From positions 1-6,459 of the forward strand of contig JASEGY010000210.1 in assembly GCA_030019105.1 (NCBI GenBank): 6,459 nucleotides of DNA, given 5' to 3'. The notes beneath the pieces are model-generated. The model did not search any database, had not been told where the DNA came from, and was given only the letters and a program-made list of their open reading frames with translations. This document shows, piece after piece, positions 1 to 6,071 of the stretch. Position 1 is the stretch's first letter. Every line of letters begins with the position of its first letter. The position numbers were made by a program, and so were the translations under genes. This stretch comes from a bacterium. Its GTDB lineage: Bacteria; UBA9089; JASEGY01.

Positions 1-4
1 GACA

Positions 5-39
5 CAACCTCCCGCAGGTTTGAAACCTGCGGGAGGTTG
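5..39. repeat. REP-like perfect hairpin repeat
   Basis: Two 17-bp arms (5-21 and 23-39) are perfect reverse complements separated by one base. Each arm also contains a smaller inverted repeat (AACCT...AGGTT), so alternative folds are possible. No U-tract follows on the + strand, so a simple intrinsic terminator is unlikely on that strand; an upstream gene outside the window could still use it. It looks like a dispersed extragenic palindrome, an inference that needs other copies in the genome to confirm. Confidence 0.8.
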
Positions 40-47
40 AACCTGTA

Positions 48-61
48 CTACGTCCTACGTC
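48..61. repeat. Tandem heptamer CTACGTC x2
   Basis: Two perfect adjacent copies of CTACGTC. This is one of several short tandem arrays with a period of 7 (sometimes 8 or 9) found in most of the intergenic regions of this window. Confidence 0.6.
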
Positions 62-102
62 CCTAATTTGGGATATTTTATTTTTTCCGCGTTTCCCTAT
101 TC

Positions 103-144
103 CTAAAACTGGTTTTAGCCTGCGCAATCTAAAGGAGGTTGCGC
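103..144. repeat. Two small inverted repeats upstream of rho
   Basis: The first is a perfect palindrome CTAAAAC-TG-GTTTTAG (103-118). The second pairs GCGCAA (122-127) with TTGCGC (139-144) across 11 bases. They sit in the untranslated leader of rho. They may be part of a dispersed repeat, or of an mRNA structure affecting rho; the sequence does not decide between these. I see no convincing promoter hexamers in this leader. Confidence 0.5.
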
Positions 145-215
145 CTACCCGACGCAAATCGGCCACTTCAGCTTTTCAGGAAGCGTGACCTAATGGCCGA
201 AACGATGAACATTGC

Positions 216-256
216 CTACCAGACTACCAGACTACCAAACCACCTAATACCTAATT
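216..256. repeat. Short tandem repeats just upstream of rho
   Basis: Three copies of an 8-mer CTACCAGA (216-239, the last one CTACCAAA) are followed by two copies of a heptamer CCTAATA/CCTAATT (243-256). They end directly before the rho ribosome binding site. This low-complexity character is one reason for not extending the rho protein upstream of 274. Confidence 0.6.
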
Positions 257-273
257 TAAAGGAGCGAAAGATT

Positions 274-1524
274 ATGGATATCGTTGAATTACAAACTAAA
301 ACAGTTCAAGAGTTAAGCGGTCTTGCTCGTGATTTGAATATCGAACATATCAGGGGATTAAAAAAACAAGACCTCATATTTTCTATTCTTCAGGCTAAAA
401 CAGAAAAGGAAGGATTTATCTTTGGTGCGGGGGTCTTAGAAATTTTGCCTGATGGATACGGGTTTTTACGCTCACCCAGATATAATTATCTCCCCAGTGC
501 GGATGACATCTATGTCTCTCCCTCTCAGATCCGCAGATTTGATCTTCAAACAGGAGATACTGTTTCCGGCCGGGTCCGCCCCCCTAAAGAAACCGAACGA
601 TTCTTTGCCCTTCTGCATGTAGAAGCAGTTAATTTTGAAAATCCGGAACAGGCTAATCAACGTATCCTTTTCGATAACCTTACCCCTCTTTATCCTGAAA
701 GCCGGATTGATTTAGAACGTGAATCGGATGAGATTGCGATGCGGATAATGGACCTTTTAACCCCTATTGGCAGAGGACAGCGTGGTCTCATCGTGGCCCC
801 TCCCAGAACCGGAAAAACCATCCTGCTCCAGAAGATCGCTAACTCAATCACTGCCAATAACAGTGAGATTAAACTTATCGTTCTCCTCATCGACGAAAGG
901 CCGGAAGAAGTGACCGACATGCAACGATCAGTAGACGGAGAAGTAATCAGTTCCACCTTTGATGAACCGGCTGCCAGGCACGTCCAGGTAGCGGAAATGG
1001 TTATTGAAAAGGCAAAAAGATTAGTAGAACATAAATTTGATGTCGTTATCCTTCTTGATTCTATTACCCGATTAGCCAGGGCTTATAATCAGGTTGTGCC
1101 TACTTCAGGTAAAATCCTTTCAGGAGGAGTGGATTCCAACGCCCTTCACCGGCCAAAAAGATTCTTTGGGGCAGCCAGGAATATTGAAGAAGGCGGAAGT
1201 CTGACTATTTTAGCTACAGCCCTTGTTGATACCGGCAGCCGGATGGATGAGGTTATCTTTGAAGAGTTTAAAGGAACAGGTAATATGGAGCTTCACTTAG
1301 ATAGAACCCTGGTGGAAAAAAGGATGTTTCCGGCTATAAATATTAATAAATCCGGAACACGGCGGGAAGAATTACTTATGAAGGATGATGTCTTGCAAAA
1401 GGTCTGGCTTCTGCGTAAGGTACTGAATCCTTTAAATCAAGTGGAAAGTATGGAACTACTCATGGATAAAATGAAAGCTACGAAAAGTAATAAAGAATTT
1501 CTGGCTTCTATGCAGAGGGGATGA
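274..1524 (+). CDS. rho: Transcription termination factor Rho
   Basis: Hexameric RNA-dependent ATPase that binds nascent unstructured RNA, translocates 5' to 3' and dissociates RNA polymerase. The product from ATG 274 is 416 aa, close to the 419 aa of E. coli Rho. The N-terminal Rho_N helical region is about 1-45. The cold-shock-like primary RNA-binding domain follows, with GYGFLRS (61-67) and [11 protein letters not shown] (79-89). The ATPase core has Walker A APPRTGKT (175-182), LLIDERPEE with the catalytic Glu (208), Walker B VVILLDS (Asp 262), the Q-loop around [12 protein letters not shown] (279-290) and an arginine finger in SGTRREE (Arg 363). The frame is open back to 139, but that extension crosses palindromes and tandem repeats and matches nothing in the family. 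ATG 274 has an AAAGGAG ribosome binding site whose GGAG ends 9 nt upstream. The gene is convergent with pyrF. I see no U-tailed terminator after the stop; the big palindrome at 1529-1834 may serve instead. Confidence 0.98.
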   Translation: MDIVELQTKTVQELSGLARDLNIEHIRGLKKQDLIFSILQAKTEKEGFIFGAGVLEILPDGYGFLRSPRYNYLPSADDIYVSPSQIRRFDLQTGDTVSGRVRPPKETERFFALLHVEAVNFENPEQANQRILFDNLTPLYPESRIDLERESDEIAMRIMDLLTPIGRGQRGLIVAPPRTGKTILLQKIANSITANNSEIKLIVLLIDERPEEVTDMQRSVDGEVISSTFDEPAARHVQVAEMVIEKAKRLVEHKFDVVILLDSITRLARAYNQVVPTSGKILSGGVDSNALHRPKRFFGAARNIEEGGSLTILATALVDTGSRMDEVIFEEFKGTGNMELHLDRTLVEKRMFPAININKSGTRREELLMKDDVLQKVWLLRKVLNPLNQVESMELLMDKMKATKSNKEFLASMQRG

Positions 1525-1552
1525 TAAATAATTAAGTAGCCGTTCACGGCTT

Positions 1553-1580
1553 GAAATTAGAAATTGGAAATTAGAAATTA
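1553..1580. repeat. Tandem heptamer GAAATTR x4
   Basis: Four contiguous copies: GAAATTA, GAAATTG, GAAATTA, GAAATTA. They lie in the left arm of the large palindrome. The right arm carries only a partial inverted counterpart, so the copy number has changed in one arm. Confidence 0.75.
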
Positions 1581-1669
1581 GGGCATCGTTTCAAATCGCT
1601 CAAATAGCAGCTTTACACTTTTAAAGTGGAGTGCATGGCCGAGTTTAAATTAGGCTACGCAACTTCTTT

Positions 1670-1719
1670 GGAGTTAATCCTTTAGGATTTCATTTATGAA
1701 AGGCTAAAGCCTAAACTCC
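1670..1719. repeat. Inverted pair of 24-nt hairpin units at the palindrome centre
   Basis: The 24 bases at 1670-1693 and the reverse complement of 1696-1719 agree at 19 of 24 positions, both starting GGAGTT and ending TTTCAT. Each unit is itself a small hairpin with a TTTA loop. Four of the five mismatches fall in the stem as paired changes: ATCC/GGAT in one unit, AGGC/GCCT in the other. Stem pairing is thus preserved while sequence differs. Confidence 0.7.
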
Positions 1720-1828
1720 CCAAAAGTGTAAACCGATCTCCAACGATTTCCAGGCTGAATGAAACGATGCCGAAATTAGAAAGTATGAAGGCCCAATTTC
1801 CAATTTCAGCCTTCCGTGAACGGTTACA

Positions 1829-1849
1829 TAATTAATAATTAATAATTAA
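1829..1849. repeat. Tandem heptamer TAATTAA x3 overlapping the pyrF 3' end
   Basis: Three perfect copies of TAATTAA, running into the last codons of pyrF and supplying its stop codon. One copy is also present at 1529-1535 on the other side of the large palindrome, so TAATTAA flanks that element on both sides. Confidence 0.75.
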
Positions 1850-2567
1850 GAGCCTCTTCTATCTCTTCCGCGATTTCTTGAGCGGCTTTAACCGGATCTT
1901 TGGCTAATCTTACCGGTCTTCCCACAACTATATAGTCTGCTCCATTGCGTATTGCTTCGGTTGGAGTTACACTCCTTTGTTGATCGTCACCTTTAATTAC
2001 TCCCCATGCAGGACGAATGCCAGGAGTGACCACCATAAAATCCGGCCCGAATTTCTCTTTCACCGCATGCGCCTCTAAACCGGAACAGACAACACCATCG
2101 TACCCGGCCGCCTTAGCCATATTTGCCCTTAACATTACTATATCTTGAGGGGTAAGCTCCGGCGAAAATCCCATCTCCTTTAAATTATCTTTATTAAGAC
2201 TGGTCAAAAGGGTAACACCTAATATCTTAGCCGTTCTATCTTCCCTCCCCTTTACCACCGCCTCCAAAAGGCCTTTCCCTTCATCGCAGTGAACGGTAAT
2301 AAATTTTGCCCCGTGAATTGAAGCCGCCCGATAGGCGCCACGCACAGTTGCAGGAATATCGTGAAATTTTAAATCAAGGAAGATGTTTACCCCGGATTCC
2401 TCTGATTTAATCTCTCTTAAAATCTGAGGACCTACACTTACAAATAACTCTAAGCCTACCTTAAATACCCCCACGTAATCCTTTAATAGATTAATATAAT
2501 ATTTAGCTTCTTTTAAGGTTAAAACATCAAGTGGAAATATTATCCTGTCTTTAGCTGATAATTTCAA
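1839..2567 (-). CDS. pyrF: Orotidine 5'-phosphate decarboxylase
   Basis: Cytosolic enzyme for the last step of de novo UMP synthesis, decarboxylating orotidine 5'-phosphate. At 242 aa it has the length of the bacterial class I family. A single TIM barrel is expected, with the early Asp in FPLDV (11-15), Lys 36 in FKVGLELF, and the catalytic DxKxxD motif in DLKFHD (Asp 65, Lys 67, Asp 70). The phosphate-binding elements are TPGIRP (181-186), DQQR (195-198) and GRPV (216-219, Arg 217). The start is TTG at 2565-2567: an in-frame TAG lies immediately upstream, and an AGGGGG ribosome binding site (+ strand 2577-2582) ends 9 nt away. It begins 46 bp after dnaN and is probably co-transcribed with it. 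Its last codons and stop lie in a TAATTAA tandem array, so the C-terminal Leu-Asn-Tyr may be repeat-derived. A position after dnaN is unusual; recF is the common neighbour. Confidence 0.97.
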   Translation of the reverse strand: MKLSAKDRIIFPLDVLTLKEAKYYINLLKDYVGVFKVGLELFVSVGPQILREIKSEESGVNIFLDLKFHDIPATVRGAYRAASIHGAKFITVHCDEGKGLLEAVVKGREDRTAKILGVTLLTSLNKDNLKEMGFSPELTPQDIVMLRANMAKAAGYDGVVCSGLEAHAVKEKFGPDFMVVTPGIRPAWGVIKGDDQQRSVTPTEAIRNGADYIVVGRPVRLAKDPVKAAQEIAEEIEEALNY

Positions 2568-2613
2568 CTAAAAATACCCCCTATTTCCCATTTCTTACTT
2601 CCTAATTTAAGTC

Positions 2614-3714
2614 CTACTCTATCCTCATCGGCATAATCAGATAGGTATATCTCTCATCCTGAGGTGAAGTAATAACCCCGGAAGTCTCAGAACTAACTAA
2701 AGTAATATCTACTTCATCTCCCCTCATATTTTTCAGCCCATCTATCACGTAACCGGGCTTAAAACCTATTTCCATATCCTTCCCTTCCATATTGAACTCC
2801 AATTCTTCTCTGGCATCTCCAATTTCAGAAGCAATAGAATTGATCACAAAATTATCTTTACTTATCGAAAACTTTATTATAGTAGAATTCAATAACGAAA
2901 CCCTCCTGCAGGCATCTAAAAGATCGTCTCTATTTACCTTAACCTTTGTTCGATATTCAGCAGGAATAAATCCTTTATAATTAGGAAATTCCCCTTCTAT
3001 TAACCTGGAAATAAGCCTGATATTACCCACCGTAAAACCAATCTCTCTTCCGGTTATATCTACCTTTACAGACTCCTCTTCCTCCAAAATCCTGGAAAGT
3101 CCTTCCATCGCTTTGGTGGGTATAATCAACTTAACAGGGGTTTTAAAATTTATATCAATATCCTGAGTAATTATAGATAGTCTATGTCCGTCAGTAGCGA
3201 CCATTTCCATATTCTTTTCAGACAAAGAAAGAAATATACCCTGTAAGGTTGGTCTTAATTCGTCTCTGGAAACAGCAAATACAGTCTTTCTGATCATTTC
3301 TTTAAATATAGAAGCAGGTAAAGAAAAAGATTGAGAATCAGTTAATTGGGGAAATTGAGGAAAATCTTCACCAGGTTGACCAAAAAGATGAAAAAGAGCT
3401 GTAGGGGTATAAATATTTATCTTATTTCCCTCTTCCTTAGTCTCAAAAGTAATTTCTCCTAAAGGCATTTCACGAATAATATCACTTAATCTCTTGGCTG
3501 AAAGGGTAATAGAACCAGGTTCCACTACATTCACGCCTATCTCGCATCTAAGATTTATCTCTAAATCAGACGCCGTCATAATTAATTTATCATCAGAAGA
3601 TTCAATTAAGACATTAGATAGGATAGAGATAGTAGATTTACCCTCCAAAGGGGCTACTCCTTGAACTAATTGAATTTCTTTAACGATATTCTCCTTATCC
3701 ACCGTTATTTTCAT
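2614..3714 (-). CDS. dnaN: DNA polymerase III beta subunit (sliding clamp)
   Basis: Ring-shaped homodimer that encircles DNA and tethers polymerase III and many repair proteins. At 366 aa it equals the usual bacterial length, with three clamp folds at about 1-120, 125-245 and 247-366. Family landmarks are FAVSRDELRPTLQG (146-159), ATDGHRL (173-179), RLIEGEFPNY (237-246), RRVSLLNS (270-277) and the C-terminal YLIMPMRIE (358-366), which with the domain II-III cleft forms the partner-binding pocket. The start ATG (3712-3714) follows GGGAGGT (+ strand 3724-3730) at 9 nt. It lies 212 bp downstream of dnaA and 46 bp upstream of pyrF, all in one direction. The dnaA gap contains DnaA boxes, so dnaN expression may respond to DnaA. 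I see no truncation or frameshift. Confidence 0.98.
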   Translation of the reverse strand: MKITVDKENIVKEIQLVQGVAPLEGKSTISILSNVLIESSDDKLIMTASDLEINLRCEIGVNVVEPGSITLSAKRLSDIIREMPLGEITFETKEEGNKINIYTPTALFHLFGQPGEDFPQFPQLTDSQSFSLPASIFKEMIRKTVFAVSRDELRPTLQGIFLSLSEKNMEMVATDGHRLSIITQDIDINFKTPVKLIIPTKAMEGLSRILEEEESVKVDITGREIGFTVGNIRLISRLIEGEFPNYKGFIPAEYRTKVKVNRDDLLDACRRVSLLNSTIIKFSISKDNFVINSIASEIGDAREELEFNMEGKDMEIGFKPGYVIDGLKNMRGDEVDITLVSSETSGVITSPQDERYTYLIMPMRIE

Positions 3715-3740
3715 TATTATTTTACCTCCCTTTTTTTAAA

Positions 3741-3776
3741 TAATTAAATAGTAATAGTAATAAGCCCTGTTAATAT
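3741..3776 (+). promoter_or_regulatory. Candidate DnaA-trio / duplex unwinding element
   Basis: From 3749 the + strand reads five triplets TAG-TAA-TAG-TAA-TAA, then GCCC (3764-3767), then TGTTAATAT (3768-3776), which is an inverted box with 8 of 9 matches to the local TTATTAACA. The order triplets, GC-rich spacer, DnaA box is what is described for the basal unwinding system of B. subtilis, where DnaA spreads from the box onto single-stranded 3'-[G/A]A[T/A]-5' triplets. An AT-rich tract (3731-3748) adjoins it. The element is visible directly; its function is inferred. Confidence 0.5.
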
Positions 3777-3779
3777 GTT

Positions 3780-3817
3780 TATAACTTACTTAATATCTTT
3801 TAAGATAATAAGTTATA
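3780..3817. other. AT-rich hairpin downstream of dnaA
   Basis: The outer arms 3780-3788 and 3809-3817 pair perfectly (TATAACTTA/TAAGTTATA). An inner stem TATCTT (3794-3799)/AAGATA (3802-3807) has a 2-nt loop. With almost no G:C pairs it is a poor intrinsic terminator for dnaA, but it could help melting at the origin or weakly attenuate read-through into dnaN. Confidence 0.45.
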
Positions 3818-3926
3818 TATTTAATATCTTGTTAATAATATATCCTGGTTATTAACAAGAAAGATTCTAATTATTTTATTAACAAAATTACTAATATCTT
3901 ATTCACAAGATTTCAACAAGATACTA

Positions 3927-5264
3927 TCAGGAATCTTTCCTTATCTTATTGATAATTATATTTATATTTTCTTCTAAATTAGAATCTTTCTTAATATCAT
4001 TCTTTATTTTATTAGAAGCAAAAAGGATAGTGGTATGATCCCTTCCTCCAAATTCTTTTCCTAACTCTGTTGTGGAATAATCGGTCAATTTACGGCAGAG
4101 ATACATAGCTATTTGTCTGGGCAGGGCAATCATAGCCGACCTTTTTTTACTCTTCATCGTAGACGGATTGAGTCCAAAATGAGCCGAAGTATGCTTCTGG
4201 ATAGAACTTATCGTTATATTTTTGGCCTTATCCTGTTCCAGAAAATCTTTTATAACTTGATAAGTAAATGATATATCAATATTGCAACGATTAAGAGAAG
4301 CCTGGGCAGTGACTTTGGTAAGGGCGCCTTCTAATTTCCTGACATTTGATGTTATCTTTTTAGCAATAAATTCCAGGACATCATTAGGTATGACCACTCC
4401 ATCGCTTGATGCCTTTTTGCTTAAAATAGCTACCCTGGTTTCAAAGTCCGGTGGTTGAATATCTACCATTAGTCCGCACTCAAATCGTGATCGTAATCTC
4501 TCTTCTAAGGAGTTAATCTCTTTAGGAGGACTATCACTGGAGATAACTATCTGTCGTCTGGATTCGTACAAGGTGTTAAAGGTATGAAAAAATTCCTCCT
4601 GGATTCTCTCTTTTCCGGCTAAAAACTGGACATCATCAATAAGTAAGACATCTACATTTCGATATTTTTCTTTAAAGACTGTATTAACGGTATTGGCCTG
4701 AATGCAGTTGATAAACTCATTAGTAAATTGTTCAGTAGAGACATAACATACTTTATTAGATAGATTTTTAGATAGGACATTATGACCTATCGCATGCATA
4801 AGATGAGTCTTTCCTAAGCCGACTCCACCATAGATATATAATGGATTATAAACATTACCCACATTTTTGGTCACGGCACAACAACTGGCATGGGCAAAAT
4901 CATTACTTTTGCCAATGACAAAGGTATCAAAAGTATATTTTGGATTTAGATATGATTTACTAATAAAATTCTTTTGTATTACCGGTTTTTTTCCGGAAGA
5001 AGAAGAAGAACCATTATTCTCGTTAGATAGAATAAAATTAAGAGAAACTGGTCTTTTACTCAAGTTGGAAGCAATGCTGTTCAACTCCTGGTAGTGATTA
5101 TTGATCAACCAATCCTTAAATAATTTATTGGGGACCTCTACTTCTAATGAATCGGAAGTGGAAGATAGGTATCTGGTTGGTTTAAACCAACTTTCATAGG
5201 TATGTGGATCCATCTGATTTTGAATCACAGTTAAAGTTTCATCCCAAATATTTGTGATTTCCAT
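3927..5264 (-). CDS. dnaA: Chromosomal replication initiator protein DnaA
   Basis: ATP-dependent initiator that binds DnaA boxes, forms a filament and melts oriC for helicase loading. At 445 aa it is typical for bacteria. Domain I (1-80, from IWDETLTVIQ) is the partner-interaction domain. Domain II is a short flexible linker (about 82-107) with a run of five Ser (86-90). Domain III is AAA+: Walker A GGVGLGKT (146-153), initiator-specific helices near 185-201, Walker B LLIDD (207-211), sensor 1 VISSDSPP (240-247), arginine-finger segment RLRSRF (256-261) and sensor 2 NVRKLEG (307-313). Domain IV ends with the DNA-binding signature GGRDHTT (406-412), fully conserved. ATG 5262-5264 follows an AGAGGGGGG tract (+ strand 5270-5278) whose GAGG core is 9 nt away. 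Boxes on both sides imply autoregulation by DnaA. No defect is seen. Confidence 0.99.
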   Translation of the reverse strand: MEITNIWDETLTVIQNQMDPHTYESWFKPTRYLSSTSDSLEVEVPNKLFKDWLINNHYQELNSIASNLSKRPVSLNFILSNENNGSSSSSGKKPVIQKNFISKSYLNPKYTFDTFVIGKSNDFAHASCCAVTKNVGNVYNPLYIYGGVGLGKTHLMHAIGHNVLSKNLSNKVCYVSTEQFTNEFINCIQANTVNTVFKEKYRNVDVLLIDDVQFLAGKERIQEEFFHTFNTLYESRRQIVISSDSPPKEINSLEERLRSRFECGLMVDIQPPDFETRVAILSKKASSDGVVIPNDVLEFIAKKITSNVRKLEGALTKVTAQASLNRCNIDISFTYQVIKDFLEQDKAKNITISSIQKHTSAHFGLNPSTMKSKKRSAMIALPRQIAMYLCRKLTDYSTTELGKEFGGRDHTTILFASNKIKNDIKKDSNLEENINIIINKIRKDS

Positions 5265-5288
5265 TATTTCCCCCCTCTTTGTAAAAGA

Positions 5289-5364
5289 GTAAGCATTCAG
5301 GTATCAGAAGTCAGATACCCTTCTGTCCTCTCTGTCCTCTGACATCTGCTGGCTGAACGCTTAC
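5289..5364. repeat. Nested 76-bp palindrome in the dnaA leader
   Basis: The outer arms 5289-5300 and 5353-5364 pair at 11 of 12 positions. The inner arms 5305-5315 and 5338-5348 pair at 10 of 11. Inside lie two perfect tandem copies of TCTGTCCTC (5322-5339) and a small GTATC/GATAC palindrome (5301-5318). The structure sits between the dnaA ribosome binding site and the first origin box, so it is probably transcribed as dnaA 5' leader. It resembles the larger nested palindrome at 1529-1834 in design, not in sequence. It may be an inserted repeat or a leader structure. Confidence 0.75.
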
Positions 5365-5378
5365 CTAAAAAAAAAGAT

Positions 5379-5398
5379 TTATTCACAGCCTGTTCACA
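5379..5398 (+). promoter_or_regulatory. DnaA-box doublet 1
   Basis: TTATTCACA (5379-5387) followed after 2 nt by the weaker CTGTTCACA (5390-5398). It is the doublet nearest dnaA, about 115 bp from its start codon, and so the best placed to mediate DnaA autoregulation. Confidence 0.75.
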
Positions 5399-5460
5399 GT
5401 GAATTAAACTATTTTAAAATAAAGCCTTATTCCCCCCTTTTTTCTAAGTCATTACAGAAG

Positions 5461-5481
5461 TTACACACAAAGTTATTCACA
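5461..5481 (+). promoter_or_regulatory. DnaA-box doublet 2
   Basis: TTACACACA (5461-5469, weak) and TTATTCACA (5473-5481, strong), with a 3-nt AAG gap between them. Confidence 0.8.
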
Positions 5482-5549
5482 ATAATAAATAAAATGTAAC
5501 CCTTTATATTGCATACTGTTGAATATCTTCACCAGTATACTTTTTTAAG

Positions 5550-5558
5550 TTATTAACA
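5550..5558 (+). promoter_or_regulatory. Single DnaA box TTATTAACA
   Basis: A lone copy of the locally frequent TTATTAACA variant. It is preceded by AAG, as second boxes of several doublets are, but no recognisable first box lies 12 nt upstream, so it may be the remnant of a doublet. Confidence 0.6.
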
Positions 5559-5617
5559 ATATCGTATCTTTGAATTAGCAAAGGCCAAACTTTTTTTACG
5601 GCTTATCGCAAATTAAG

Positions 5618-5638
5618 TTACCCACAGAGTTATTCACA
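5618..5638 (+). promoter_or_regulatory. DnaA-box doublet 3
   Basis: TTACCCACA (5618-5626) and TTATTCACA (5630-5638) with a GAG gap. An inverted weak box, TGTTAGTAA (5641-5649), follows at once. The sequence beyond resembles that after doublet 4, indicating a duplicated unit. Confidence 0.85.
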
Positions 5639-5786
5639 AGTGTTAGTAATTTCTAAGTAATGGTATTATTAAGAGTTGAATATATTTATCAGGGTATTTT
5701 TGAAAGATTACTGATGTACAGGCTCTCTTTTTTAAGCATCTGATTCTGTAAAATCTTAACCATCGGAGTTAATAAAGTGCTTGAAG

Positions 5787-5807
5787 TTACCCACAAAGTT
5801 ATTAACA
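5787..5807 (+). promoter_or_regulatory. DnaA-box doublet 4
   Basis: TTACCCACA (5787-5795) and TTATTAACA (5799-5807) with an AAG gap. TGTTAGTA follows at the same offset (23 nt) as in doublet 3, and AAGTA at offset 37 in both. Confidence 0.85.
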
Positions 5808-5910
5808 ATTGTTAGTAGTGTGTAAGTATTTTATTATTAGGTTCTTATAAATCGTATTCCGACTTCCTATTTTTAAATAGCCGGAACGATGATCAAGGCC
5901 CACTAATCAG

Positions 5911-5931
5911 TTATCCACAACGTTATTAACA
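5911..5931 (+). promoter_or_regulatory. DnaA-box doublet 5 with perfect consensus box
   Basis: TTATCCACA (5911-5919) is the only copy of the classical high-affinity box in the window. TTATTAACA (5923-5931) follows after an ACG gap. By analogy with other origins this is the likeliest anchor site for DnaA. Confidence 0.9.
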
Positions 5932-5950
5932 AGCATGAATAACATTATAA

Positions 5951-5979
5951 ATATTTACAATAATTAATGTTGTAAATAT
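5951..5979. repeat. Perfect 10-bp inverted repeat within oriC
   Basis: ATATTTACAA (5951-5960) and TTGTAAATAT (5970-5979) are perfect reverse complements around a 9-nt AT-only-but-one spacer. It could be an operator for a dimeric regulator of initiation or an easily extruded AT-rich hairpin. I do not recognise a specific protein site. Confidence 0.5.
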
Positions 5980-6071
5980 CTATCCTGGGATAATAACCTC
6001 AATTTTGACGAAACTGCTGATTAGACTTAACTGATTAATTTATCGAAGACTTTACTGTAGAAGCAATAAAC

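Larger units (their letters stand above)
1529..1834. repeat. Nested coaxial inverted repeat, about 306 bp
   Basis: This fills the gap between convergent rho and pyrF. The paired arms all share nearly the same centre (about 1672-1682). The outer pair is 1529-1549 with 1814-1834 (19 of 21 Watson-Crick plus one G:T). GAAATTGGAAATT recurs inverted near 1560-1572 and 1795-1807. GGCATCGTTTCA (1582-1593) pairs perfectly with 1760-1771, and TTTACACTTTT (1612-1622) with 1722-1732. GAGTTTA (1641-1647) pairs with 1712-1718. No coding capacity is evident. It could be a miniature non-autonomous element, successive insertions of palindromic repeats into one another, or a bidirectional terminator. The termini read GTAGCCGTTCACGG and CCGTGAACGGTTAC (13 of 14 paired). 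Confidence 0.85.
3715..3926. promoter_or_regulatory. dnaA-dnaN intergenic DnaA-box cluster (probable second half of oriC)
   Basis: This very AT-rich spacer has DnaA boxes TTATTAACA at 3849-3857 and 3876-3884 and TTATTCACA at 3899-3907 on the + strand, and TTATTAACA on the - strand at 3830-3838. The last + strand box is 20 bp past the dnaA stop. Boxes on both sides of dnaA match the bipartite origin layout known from Bacillus subtilis. The region also includes the dnaN ribosome binding site, the triplet element at 3741-3776 and a hairpin at 3780-3817. I did not find a confident dnaN promoter. Confidence 0.75.

Noticed and set aside
139..273. N-terminal extension of Rho starting at TTG 139, ATG 193 or ATG 205.
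   Set aside because: The extension crosses palindromes and tandem repeats and has no counterpart in the family. ATG 274 has the best ribosome binding site and yields a protein of family length. ATG 193 has a weak AGGAAG upstream, so it is unlikely but not impossible.
472..956. Two open frames antisense to rho (472-660 and 690-956).
   Set aside because: They lie wholly within a conserved gene, have no family resemblance and no good ribosome binding site; they are explained by rho codon use.
1525..1560. Classical intrinsic terminator directly after rho.
   Set aside because: The local stem GCCG-TTCA-CGGC (1539-1550) is only 4 bp and is not followed by a U-tract.
1525..1838. Insertion sequence with its own transposase.
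   Set aside because: No open frame of useful size or transposase motif is present; at most it is a non-autonomous element.
2792..2980. Small open frame antisense to dnaN.
   Set aside because: Shadow of a conserved coding sequence with no independent support.
4867..5094. Small open frame antisense to dnaA.
   Set aside because: Its Glu-rich run is simply the reverse reading of the poly-Ser GAA repeat; no independent support.
5399..5460. dnaA promoter with TAAAAT as -10 on the - strand.
   Set aside because: The hexamer is plausible but has no recognisable -35 at 16-18 bp, and the region is too AT-rich for a single hexamer to be informative.
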